From VXYL01 sp965116935 (GTDB lineage: Bacteria > Pseudomonadota > Gammaproteobacteria > Pseudomonadales > Azotimanducaceae), in assembly GCA_965116935.1 (NCBI GenBank), contig OZ220737.1:2914001-2978000 (forward strand): a DNA stretch of 64,000 bases. The letters are read 5' to 3'. The position numbers and the translations under genes are program-made. The stretch's first letter is position 1; every line of letters starts with the position of its first letter. The notes under the pieces are model-generated. The model had not been told where the DNA came from and did no database searches. It worked only from the letters and a program-made list of their open reading frames with translations. Of this stretch, positions 32,195-39,738 are shown piece by piece.

Positions 32195-32863
32195 TTAGTA
32201 CTCCTGTCCGACGCGCAGCGCGGCGCCGATGCCGAACGGGGCAAGTGTAATGGACAGAGCCAAAAGCGCCGCAAGCCACAGCAGTTCGGCGCTTGGATCG
32301 CCGCCGCCAAGCGCCGTCATCGCGGCGCCGGAGCCGAACAGCAGGGTCGGCACATACAGCGGCATCACCAGAAGCGCCACCAAAAGGCCTCCGCGACCGG
32401 TGCCGGCCACGAGGGCGGCGCCGATGGCACCGACCAGGGCCAGGGTCGGCGTGCCAAGCAGCAGCGTGAGAGCAAGCACGAACATGCCGGAAGGCGGCAC
32501 GTCCACGAGCAGCGCGACGAACGGACTCAGCACCGCGATGGGGAGCCCCGACACCATCCAATGTGCTGTCACTTTGCCGAGCAACGCGGCGAACAGGGGC
32601 TTGGCGTGGAGCAGCAACTGTTCGAGGGAGCCGTCTTCTCGGTCTCGAGCGAAAAGCCCCTCCACGGCAAGGACGTTCGCGAACAGCGCCAGCACCCACA
32701 GAGCACCTCCGGCGGCTTCGTCCAGGCGTGCTGTGGATTGGCCGAGGCCGAGGCCGAGCAAGAAGGCGGCCAGGGCGAAGAAGGCGATGGGGTTCATCGC
32801 TTCCGCGCCGTGCCGCATGGAGATGGCGAGGTCGCGCCGGAACTGCGTGCCGAAGGCGTTCAA
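32195..32863 (-). CDS. ccmB: heme exporter protein CcmB
   Basis: This 222-residue integral membrane protein with six predicted helices is the permease-like partner of CcmA. Conserved features are FRRDLAISMRHGAEAMNPIA at the N-terminus, the FARDREDGSLEQLLLHAKP amphipathic segment near residue 70, and HWMVSGLPIAVLSPFVALLV. The start at 32863 overlaps the ccmA stop (ATGA), giving tight coupling. With CcmA and CcmC it drives release of heme-loaded CcmE. The length agrees with the family norm of about 220. Confidence 0.95.
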   Translation of the reverse strand: MNAFGTQFRRDLAISMRHGAEAMNPIAFFALAAFLLGLGLGQSTARLDEAAGGALWVLALFANVLAVEGLFARDREDGSLEQLLLHAKPLFAALLGKVTAHWMVSGLPIAVLSPFVALLVDVPPSGMFVLALTLLLGTPTLALVGAIGAALVAGTGRGGLLVALLVMPLYVPTLLFGSGAAMTALGGGDPSAELLWLAALLALSITLAPFGIGAALRVGQEY

Positions 32864-33462
32864 CGGTCGCCCAGTTGCACGGTACTGGCTGGAAGCGGGC
32901 CGAGCGCACGATGCGTTGCCGCCACCACACCGCCCCCGCCGTCGAGATGGCGGTGTAGTTCGCCCGTTAGGAGCGCGACGCCAGCGTCATCGAGCGCCGT
33001 CAATGGCTCGTCGAGCAGCCAAAGCCGGGCGCGACTTGCCAGCACGCCGGCGAGCGCAACGCGGCGGCGCTGGCCAGCAGAAAGCGACGCAACGGTGCGA
33101 CCGCGAACGTGGCCGATTTCCAGGCGGACGAGCGCCTCCTCAATGCCAGAGGCCACCTCGTTGGAAGAGAGCTGCCCAGAGCAAAGCGATAGCAGCCAAC
33201 GCAGGTTCTCCCGCACCGTCAACGTATCGCTCAAGCCCGAGCGATGCCCGAGATAGGCGAACTGGCCACGCACCTCCACCGTTCCCGACCCGGGCCGGAT
33301 CAACGCGGCAAGACACCTGAGCAACGTGCTCTTGCCACTGGCATTGGCTCCGCGCACCTCCACCATCTCGCCGCTCCGAACGACGAGTTCAAGCTCGTGG
33401 AACAGACGCAAGTCATCCACCTCATAGCCAACGTCGGAGGCCCGCAGCAACACCTCGCTCAC
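32860..33462 (-). CDS. ccmA: cytochrome c biogenesis ATP-binding protein CcmA
   Basis: This 200-residue ABC ATPase powers the CcmABCD complex. Walker A is GANASGKSTLLR near residue 38, the Q-loop region is GQFAYLGHRSGLS, the signature is SLSAGQRRRVALAG, and Walker B is ARLWLLDEPLTALDD. The short length and the YLGH motif are specific to CcmA. The first gene of the operon, it starts at 33462. The 147 bases upstream, up to the ttcA stop, must hold the operon promoter, but I see no clear sigma70 hexamers there. Confidence 0.95.
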   Translation of the reverse strand: MSEVLLRASDVGYEVDDLRLFHELELVVRSGEMVEVRGANASGKSTLLRCLAALIRPGSGTVEVRGQFAYLGHRSGLSDTLTVRENLRWLLSLCSGQLSSNEVASGIEEALVRLEIGHVRGRTVASLSAGQRRRVALAGVLASRARLWLLDEPLTALDDAGVALLTGELHRHLDGGGGVVAATHRALGPLPASTVQLGDR

Positions 33463-33609
33463 GTCATGCCCTCAATGGGGGTGGCATGTTGCCCATTGCT
33501 GCCGCGGCCGATGCTTTCCCTCGGGGTGAGAGCATCGCCCTCGCCGGCGCATGAAGGCGCGCCATTCGAGGGCCGTTGGAAGGCTTCGCCACGTACGTGC
33601 TGCCCTCCA

Positions 33610-34542
33610 TCACCCGGATTGTGCAGGGGATTCCTGAGTATTCGCGCTGGCGATAGGGCGCGCCCCCACCGAGGAGTCACCGTCCACGCCCAAGTCCACC
33701 GCCGGCATCCGCTGCAGGGTGCGTTCGAGGGCGCCGAAGTCCATCAGCGCATCGTCCGCCAGGTGACTGGGCACGACGTGGCGCAGGCCCCGGGCGATGT
33801 TGTCCACCCGCCCCGGCTGCACACGTTCCCATTCCGCCAACATGCCCTTGATGGCCTGCCGCTGCAGGTTGTCCTGGGAGCCGCACAGATTGCACGGGAT
33901 GATGGGAAAGCGCCGCATTTCGGCCCATTGCGCCAAGTCTCGTTCGCGGCAGTAGTACAGCGGGCGGATGACGACATGGGCGCCGTCGTCGGAAAGCAGC
34001 TTCGGCGGCATTGCCTTCATGCGGCCGCCGTGGAAGAGGTTCAGGAACAGCGTCTCGACGGCGTCGTCGGCATGGTGTCCCAAGGCAATGCGGGTGGCAC
34101 CGATTTGGTCCGCCACTCGATAGAGGATGCCGCGTCGCAGCCGCGAGCATACCGGGCAGAAGGTCTTGCCCTCCGGCGTCAGCGAACGGACGATGGAGTA
34201 GGTGTCTTCCTCGATGACGTGGTACTCGATGCCGAGGCCCTCAAGGTAGGCGGGAAGCACCTCCTCCGGGAACCCCGGCTGCTTCTGATCGAGATTCACC
34301 GCCACCACTTCGAACGACACCGGCGCATTGCGCTTGAGCGACAGCAGCATGTCGAGCATGGCGTAGGAGTCCTTGCCGCCGGAAAGGCAGGCCATCACGC
34401 GGTCGCCATCGCCGATCATGTCGTAGTCGGCGACTGCCTTGCCCGTCAGCCTCCGCAGACGCTTGGCCAGCTTGTTGCGCTCGAGACGCTGCCGCGCCGG
34501 CACCCGGCGCGTGGGCTCGACCTCGCTCATATCCGTTTGCAT
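33610..34542 (-). CDS. ttcA: tRNA 2-thiocytidine biosynthesis protein TtcA
   Basis: This 310-residue enzyme thiolates C32 of certain tRNAs. The PP-loop ATP site is CLSGGKDSYAMLD near residue 55, and the two CxxC pairs that hold the iron-sulfur cluster are FCPVCSRLRR near 130 and IPCNLCGSQ near 218. The GHHADDAVETLFLN helix is also diagnostic. The start at 34542 (MQTDMSEVEP) could also be the Met five residues later. It lies 24 bases upstream of the ybbP stop-side border and shares the strand with ybbP and the ccm operon. The C-terminal tail after residue 280 is not conserved. Confidence 0.96.
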   Translation of the reverse strand: MQTDMSEVEPTRRVPARQRLERNKLAKRLRRLTGKAVADYDMIGDGDRVMACLSGGKDSYAMLDMLLSLKRNAPVSFEVVAVNLDQKQPGFPEEVLPAYLEGLGIEYHVIEEDTYSIVRSLTPEGKTFCPVCSRLRRGILYRVADQIGATRIALGHHADDAVETLFLNLFHGGRMKAMPPKLLSDDGAHVVIRPLYYCRERDLAQWAEMRRFPIIPCNLCGSQDNLQRQAIKGMLAEWERVQPGRVDNIARGLRHVVPSHLADDALMDFGALERTLQRMPAVDLGVDGDSSVGARPIASANTQESPAQSG

Positions 34543-34566
34543 GGAGCTAATCGCCGCCCGCTTCGT

Positions 34567-37179
34567 TCACAGTTCCCGCAACACCGTCGCCGGCGGCGTG
34601 TTGACCAGTCTTCGGGTTGCGAGCACTCCCACCGTGGCGATCAGCGTCGCACCGAACAGCGGCCCCACCAGCCAGAACCAAGGCCGGCTGGTATAGCCCA
34701 AGTCGAACACCTGGGTCTCCAGCGAGAACACGCTGATTTCCGCGCCGATCACGGCGACGATCCCGGCGAAGGCGCCGAGCACGGCGAACTCCGCCGCCAG
34801 CGCGCCGCCGATCAGTCGCCGCGTGCCGCCGAGCGCCCGCAGCAGCGCATGTTCCTTCATGCGCTGGTCGCGGCTCGCCTGTATAGACGCCGTGAGCACC
34901 AACGCCCCGGAGGCGAGCACCAGATACAGCACCAGTTCCACGGCGCCGGTCACCCGGTCGACGATGCTCTGCACCTGCCGGATGATGGCGTCGATCTCGA
35001 TCACCGTGATGGTGGGGTGGGCAGCAATCAGTTCGTTCAGGAAGCGCTTGTCCTCCACCGGCAAGTGGAAGCTCGTCATGTAGGTGGCTGGGAAGCCCTC
35101 GAGCGCGCCCGGCGAGAGGATGACGAAGAAGTTCGGCTGCAGGCTGTCCCACTCCACCCGGCGCAGGTTCGACACGGTGGCGACCATGGGCAGACCGCCG
35201 ATGTCGAAGGAGAGTTCGTCGCCGACGGCGAAGCCGCGGCGTTGCGCGTAGTCGTCTTCAAGCGAGACGAAGCGCTCGGGCGAATCGGCGTCCCACCATT
35301 CGCCGCCCACCACGACGTTGTTCTCCGGCAGTTCGGTGGCGAAGGTGAGGTTGCGCGAACCGAAGCCGCGACCGCTGCGCCCTCGGCCTTCCGCGGCCTC
35401 TTCTTCCTCGCCCTCGGCCTGCTGTGGCGCGATGTCGTCCGGCGACGGCCCCTCGTCGTCGTCATCGTCATCGTCATCGTCGTCACGAAAGCCGGCCGCC
35501 CAACGCTGGCGACGGAACTCGGCAGCGTCGACGCCGTTCACCGCGACAATGCGCCCCCGCATCATCGGGAAGAGCGGCCCCTCGTAGTCTGCGTTGGCCC
35601 GCAGCAGGGCGTCCACGTCGTCCTTTTCTTCCGGGGTGACGTTGAGCACGAAGTGGTTGGGGGTGTTCACCGGAATCTGCGCCTGCCACTCGTCGATGAG
35701 GGAGGTCCGCACCAGCAGCAGGATCAAGAGCAGCATGATGGCGAAGCCGAACACGACGATTTGCGCCGTGTTCTCGCGATAGCGTCGCTGCAGTCCGGCG
35801 AGCGCCAGGCGCCAGCCGCTGCCGGCCTGCATCCCCAGCGTGCGCCCGCTGCGGAGCAGCACCAGCGCGAAGGCAGCGAAGACGACCGAGACACCGACGC
35901 CGCCGATCAGCAGCCAGAAGGTGAGGAAAACATCGCCGCTGTACCAGACGAGAAGGCCAAGGGCACCGGCGGCAGCGCAGCCATAGGTGGCGACGGTGGA
36001 GGCGGTGGTGCCCGGCAAGTCGCGCCGGATCACCCGCATCGGCGAGATGCGCCGGAGCGCCACCAAGGGCGGCGCGGCGAAGGCAAGCAGGCAGATCAGC
36101 CCTGTGATGGTGCCCAAGAGAAACGGTCGCGCTCCCGGCAAGGGCAACTCGGTGGGGATGAAGCTGCCGAGTGCGATCAGAATGCCCTGATGCGCCAGCA
36201 AGCCGAGCGCGAGACCCAGCGCCACTCCCAGCGCGCCGACCAAGCTCAACAGGCCCAGATAGCCGGTGAGGATGGAACGTGGCGTTGCGCCCAGCGTCTT
36301 CAGCACGCCGACGTGATCGAAGTGCCGCTTGGCGTATCGGTTTGCACCAAGTGCTACCGCGATGCCAGCCAGCAGCACGGCAAGCAGGCCGCCAAGCAGG
36401 AGGAAGCTCTCCGCACGCCCCACCGCGCGTTCGATGAACGGGCTCGCCTCCCGCGCCGAAATCCAGCGGTAGTTGGGACGCAACTGATCTTCAATGGCCT
36501 CCCGCACGCCCTGCAGCGCTTGGTTGTTGCCGGCGAGCAGTAGGCGGTAGTCGATGCGACTGCCGGGCTGAATGACGCGGGTGGCGGGAACGTCGTCGAT
36601 GTGCATCAGGAGGCGCGGCCCCATGGCGAACAAGCCGCCGCCCCGATCCGGTTCCGATACCAAGGCTTGCCGCACGGTGAACTTCCCGTAGCCCACCGAG
36701 ACCTGATCTCCCGGTTCCACGTCGAGTGCCGGGAACAGGCGTGAGTCGAGCCACACCTCGCCGCGCTCGGGGGTGTCTCGGGTCACCCGTGCCTCGCCGA
36801 AGGGCGCGTCCGCAACCCGCAGGATGCCGCGCAGCGGATAGTCTTCCGCCACCGCCTTGACGCCGGCGAGCTGGCTGCGGAAGTTGCTCGGTGCCTCCGC
36901 AAACACCATCGACGGGAAGCCGATGGTCTCGGCCAAACCGAGGTCTGCGGCCCGCGCGGCCTCGCGGAACGCCTCCGGGAACTCGTAGGAGGACGAGATC
37001 GCCGCGTCTGCGGCAAGAAACGTCGCGGACTCAGCCAAAAGCGCCCGATGCAGGCGATCCACGAACAGCGAGATGGCGGACACCGTGCCCACCGCGACAA
37101 GAAGCGCCGCGAGCAGCAAGCGCAGTTCGCCGGCACGCCAGTCGCGGGCCGTCAATCGCAGCACCAGGGATGGCGTCAT
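34567..37179 (-). CDS. ybbP: ABC transporter permease, FtsX family (YbbP-like)
   Basis: This 870-residue permease of the MacB/FtsX type has about ten membrane helices in three groups. The first helix is followed by a large extracytoplasmic domain (about 45-260). A four-helix block lies at about 260-460, then a second external domain, and a C-terminal three-helix block ends TVGVLATRRLVNTPPATVLR. In E. coli ybbP pairs with ybbA and lies beside tesA, and the same order is kept here. The start at 37179 overlaps the ybbA stop. A peculiarity is a run of eleven Asp followed by an acidic, Gly/Arg-rich insert (about residues 560-605) inside the second external domain. The transported substrate is unknown. 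Confidence 0.9.
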   Translation of the reverse strand: MTPSLVLRLTARDWRAGELRLLLAALLVAVGTVSAISLFVDRLHRALLAESATFLAADAAISSSYEFPEAFREAARAADLGLAETIGFPSMVFAEAPSNFRSQLAGVKAVAEDYPLRGILRVADAPFGEARVTRDTPERGEVWLDSRLFPALDVEPGDQVSVGYGKFTVRQALVSEPDRGGGLFAMGPRLLMHIDDVPATRVIQPGSRIDYRLLLAGNNQALQGVREAIEDQLRPNYRWISAREASPFIERAVGRAESFLLLGGLLAVLLAGIAVALGANRYAKRHFDHVGVLKTLGATPRSILTGYLGLLSLVGALGVALGLALGLLAHQGILIALGSFIPTELPLPGARPFLLGTITGLICLLAFAAPPLVALRRISPMRVIRRDLPGTTASTVATYGCAAAGALGLLVWYSGDVFLTFWLLIGGVGVSVVFAAFALVLLRSGRTLGMQAGSGWRLALAGLQRRYRENTAQIVVFGFAIMLLLILLLVRTSLIDEWQAQIPVNTPNHFVLNVTPEEKDDVDALLRANADYEGPLFPMMRGRIVAVNGVDAAEFRRQRWAAGFRDDDDDDDDDDEGPSPDDIAPQQAEGEEEEAAEGRGRSGRGFGSRNLTFATELPENNVVVGGEWWDADSPERFVSLEDDYAQRRGFAVGDELSFDIGGLPMVATVSNLRRVEWDSLQPNFFVILSPGALEGFPATYMTSFHLPVEDKRFLNELIAAHPTITVIEIDAIIRQVQSIVDRVTGAVELVLYLVLASGALVLTASIQASRDQRMKEHALLRALGGTRRLIGGALAAEFAVLGAFAGIVAVIGAEISVFSLETQVFDLGYTSRPWFWLVGPLFGATLIATVGVLATRRLVNTPPATVLREL

Positions 37180-37868
37180 CCGGCTGCCCTCGCCATCGGC
37201 ATGGCCATGCGGCCCGCCTCCAAGGTAATGACATGCTCGCAGCGCCCTGCGAGCGCCTTGTCGTGTGTGACCAGAACGAGCGTTGCGGACGACTCGCGGT
37301 TGAGGTCGAACAGAAGGTCTGCAACGCGACGCCCAGTGGCGGTGTCGAGGTTGCCCGTGGGTTCGTCGGCAAACAGGACGCTGGGCCGCGACGCGAAGGC
37401 GCGGGCGATGGCCACCCGCTGCTGCTCGCCGCCCGAAAGCTGGCGCGGATAGTGCGTGACGCGCTCTTCGAGCCCCACCCGGCGCAGGTATTCGGCCGCA
37501 TCGGCGCGGGCGCTGCCGTCGCCGCGCAGTTCCGCCGGCAGCATCACGTTCTCAAGCGCGGTCAAACTGTCGATGAGCTGGAAGGTCTGGAACACGAAGC
37601 CGACGGCATTGGCCCGCGCCCGCGCACGTTCCTCTTCCGACATTGAAGTAATCTCTGCGCCGTCGAGCCAGACTTGCCCGGATGTTGGCAGATCGAGGCC
37701 GGCAAGGATGCCCAGCAGCGTTGTCTTGCCGGATCCCGACGCCCCGACGACGGCGAGGCTGGCGCCGGTGGGCAGCGTGAAGTCGATGCCGTCAAGGATG
37801 GTGAGTTCCCCCTCGGCGGTGGGGACGCGCTTGACGAGGCCTTGCGCTCGCAGGATTGGAGTCGTCAT
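37176..37868 (-). CDS. ybbA: ABC transporter ATP-binding protein (YbbA/LolD-like)
   Basis: This 230-residue ATPase has Walker A GASGSGKTTLLG near residue 41, the signature QLSGGEQQRVAIARA near 143, and Walker B SVLFADEPTGNLD near 165. This is the LolD/MacB type that works with FtsX-like permeases. It overlaps the start of ybbP by 4 bases (ATGA), so the two subunits are coupled. Its own ATG (37866-37868) overlaps the ATG of divergently transcribed tesA (37867-37869). The three-gene arrangement tesA/ybbA/ybbP is conserved in enterobacteria and supports the name. Confidence 0.92.
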   Translation of the reverse strand: MTTPILRAQGLVKRVPTAEGELTILDGIDFTLPTGASLAVVGASGSGKTTLLGILAGLDLPTSGQVWLDGAEITSMSEEERARARANAVGFVFQTFQLIDSLTALENVMLPAELRGDGSARADAAEYLRRVGLEERVTHYPRQLSGGEQQRVAIARAFASRPSVLFADEPTGNLDTATGRRVADLLFDLNRESSATLVLVTHDKALAGRCEHVITLEAGRMAMPMARAAG

Positions 37869-38550
37869 GCATTTCTCGTGGAACAGTTCGTGGACGGGAC
37901 GGCCAAGGTGGCCGGCTTCGCTGCCAGCGCTCGTTTTGCTGGCGACGCTCGGGGCCTTGTCTGCGTTTACGTCGTTCGCGGCGCAATCCGTCGCTTCGGA
38001 ACCCGCCAGAACCGTGTTGGTAGTGGGCGACAGTATCAGTGCCGCCTACGGGATTCAACGCGACGAAGGATGGGTGCATTTGCTGGCCGAGCGCGTCGGC
38101 GCCCGCGCCAAGGTGGTGAACGTGAGCGTCAGCGGCGAAACCACGGGCGGTGGCCTCGCCCGACTCCCGTTGGCGCTCGATGTCTACGCCCCGGATGTGG
38201 TGCTCATCGAACTCGGCGGCAACGACGGCCTGCGCGGCTATCCGGTGGCGAGCATTCGCGAGAACCTAGACCGCATGATGGCCGCCGTGACGGACGCCGG
38301 AGCCGTGGCGGTCGTGCTCGGAATGCAGATTCCCCCCAACTACGGCCCCCGCTACACCACCGCCTTCCGCGATCTGTTCCCGGAAGTAGCCGCCGCCTGG
38401 AACGCCCCCCTAGTCCCCTTCCTCCTCGAAGGCGCCGCCGCCGTCGAAGGCATGATGCAACGCGACGGCATCCACCCAAACGCCGCCGCCCAACCAACCC
38501 TCCTCGAAAACGTCTGGCCAGTCCTCGAACCCCTCCTCGCGGGGCCATAG
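37867..38550 (+). CDS. tesA: SGNH arylesterase / acyl-CoA thioesterase I (TesA)
   Basis: This 227-residue secreted SGNH hydrolase has the catalytic Ser in VVGDSISAAYG (block I). Its block III is IELGGNDGLRG and its block V is DGIHPNAAAQP, with the Asp/His pair. It cleaves acyl-CoA, lysophospholipid or ester substrates in the periplasm. A signal peptide precedes it (hydrophobic core LPALVLLATLGALSAF), with a longer n-region than usual. The start ATG at 37867 overlaps the divergent ybbA start codon, which is unusual. No later start keeps the signal peptide. The gene is next to ybbA as in E. coli. Confidence 0.9.
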   Translation: MHFSWNSSWTGRPRWPASLPALVLLATLGALSAFTSFAAQSVASEPARTVLVVGDSISAAYGIQRDEGWVHLLAERVGARAKVVNVSVSGETTGGGLARLPLALDVYAPDVVLIELGGNDGLRGYPVASIRENLDRMMAAVTDAGAVAVVLGMQIPPNYGPRYTTAFRDLFPEVAAAWNAPLVPFLLEGAAAVEGMMQRDGIHPNAAAQPTLLENVWPVLEPLLAGP

Positions 38551-39037
38551 CCAAGCCTTGATTGGTCCGCTTGGGTCGAGGGCATCTTGCCCTCACGCAA
38601 CTCGTTGGGAAGGCATTCTGCCTTCCTGACGCGCCGACAAGCACTTTGCTTGGACCAACTCGCTGTGGGTGCGCCTTTCGCCGCAAGGGGACGGCAAAAT
38701 GCCTTCCTTACGAGGGCCGCACCCTTGTCACCGCGCTAGCAAACAGGGCGTGCCATTGGGGAAGGCGTTTCGCGCCACCGGAAGGGGCGTTTCCTCCCTT
38801 TGCGCACGGAGGAATGCGTGCCTCCGGCAGCCGGGAGCGCGAGACGCTCTCCCTCCTTAAGGCCCCGTCCATCGCGAGGTCCGACGGCCCCCGGGCGCTG
38901 CTGACGAATCGCCGATGTCTGCACCAAGCCTTTTGACGAGGAACACCTCGGAAACGTGCTACGGATGTGGACCCATTTCGAGTGACAAGCGTATATTTCG
39001 CGCGGGAATCGGGGGAAGGTGCGCACAGGGAGTCGAT
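38551..39037. repeat. gene-free stretch with a cluster of small hairpins
   Basis: These 487 bases hold no convincing gene. A cluster of short perfect hairpins opens it: GAGGGCA-TCT-TGCCCTC (38578-38594), GGAAGGCA-TTC-TGCCTTCC (38608-38626) and CAAGCA-CTT-TGCTTG (38638-38652). All share a xGCA-NNN-TGCx plan while their outer stem bases differ. Further on, GGACGGCAAAATGCCTTCC is a degenerate copy. The last 100 bases carry the likely promoter of the next gene. Confidence 0.6.
38968..38997 (+). promoter_or_regulatory. possible sigma70 promoter for the DUF4351-like gene
   Basis: TGGACC (38968-38973), an 18-base spacer and TATATT (38992-38997) stand about 40 bases before the ATG at 39038. The -10 matches the consensus at 5 of 6 positions. 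A ribosome binding site GGGAG (39028-39032) follows. Confidence 0.4.
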
Positions 39038-39541
39038 ATGTCGGATCTCCACCTCACGCGAGGCCGCCGCTGGCGGGAGCAAGCCCGCGAAGAAGGCAGA
39101 CAGGAAGGCAGAGAGGAAGGCGAGCGTGACGCGCTGGTGAGGTTGGCCGGACGGCGGTTTGGCTGGGAGGCTAGCCAACGCCTCGCCGATGCTCTCGGCG
39201 ACCATCCCGACCGTGTGACGCTCACCCAGATCGGCGACCTCATCCTCACTTGCGAAACCACCGAGGAGTTTGTCCAGATGCAAGTCCTCCCAACCCGAAT
39301 CCGCCTTTGGTTGGAGCATGCCCGCGAGGAAGGAAGGGGGGAGGGCAGAGAGGAAGGCGAGCGAAATGCGCTCGTGGAGCTTGCCGGAAAACGGTTCGGC
39401 GGCGTCGCCGGTGAACGCCTCGCAGGAGCCTTGGACGCCCGACCCGGCCACGAGATGGTCACGCAAGCCTGCGACCTGATCCTAGCGTGCGACACCACCG
39501 AGGAGTTCATCTACAGCTTGGGTGGGCCGCATGAGTTTTGA
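39038..39541 (+). CDS. protein with tandemly duplicated DUF4351-like unit
   Basis: This 167-residue protein consists of two copies of one unit of about 65 residues. Copy one runs from EEGRQEGREEGERDALVRLA to ILTCETTEEFVQMQ, and copy two from EEGRGEGREEGERNALVELA to ILACDTTEEFIYSL. The E-G-R-E-E-G-E-R helix followed by LAxRRFG and a final ILxCxTTEEF match the C-terminal DUF4351 tail of Rpn/PD-(D/E)XK transposase-like nucleases. The nuclease domain itself is absent here. The ATG at 39038 has GGGAG 5 bases upstream. The gene overlaps a 24-codon frame that leads into the MmeI-like gene, so it may belong to the same transcript. The function is unknown. Confidence 0.65.
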   Translation: MSDLHLTRGRRWREQAREEGRQEGREEGERDALVRLAGRRFGWEASQRLADALGDHPDRVTLTQIGDLILTCETTEEFVQMQVLPTRIRLWLEHAREEGRGEGREEGERNALVELAGKRFGGVAGERLAGALDARPGHEMVTQACDLILACDTTEEFIYSLGGPHEF

Positions 39542-39602
39542 TCGGCAGAAGCTCAACGAAATGGGTGGCCTGATCCTCAAGGCCGAGACGCTCGCGGCCT
39601 GA
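39531..39602 (+). CDS. 23-residue linking ORF before the MmeI-like gene
   Basis: An ATG at 39531 opens MSFDRQKLNEMGGLILKAET and three more residues, and ends at a TGA (39600-39602) that overlaps the ATG of the MmeI-like gene. It also overlaps the end of the DUF4351-like gene by 11 bases. The chain would couple translation of the flanking genes. It could be a remnant of a longer protein. No function can be given. Confidence 0.3.
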   Translation: MSFDRQKLNEMGGLILKAETLAA

Positions 39603-39738
39603 TGCGCCTGTCGTGGAACGAGGTTCGTGTCCGGGCTGCGGCCTTCGCCGAGGCATGGAAGGACGCTGGATACGAGAAGGGCGAGACGCAGAGCTTCTAC
39701 AACGCGTTCTTTGACGTGTTCGGGTCCAGCGGCGAAAC
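39602..39738 (+). pseudogene. detached N-terminus of the MmeI-like enzyme (frameshifted)
   Basis: The frame from ATG 39602 reads MRLSWNEVRVRAAAFAEAWK, then DAGYEKGETQSFYNAFFDVF-G. This is the standard N-terminus of the large MmeI/YeeA-like methyltransferases. After TTCGGG (39719-39724) the family sequence (V-Q-R-R-N-V-A-R-Y-E-E-H-V) continues in the frame one base back. Reading GGGG instead of GGG at 39722-39724 would join the two. The site is a G run, where slippage or base-calling errors are common. Confidence 0.8.

Noticed and set aside
33244..36543. A 1099-codon plus-strand frame opposite ccmA, ttcA and ybbP
   Set aside because: It runs across three conserved genes in antisense and is His/Gln/Arg-rich throughout. 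It is not a real protein.
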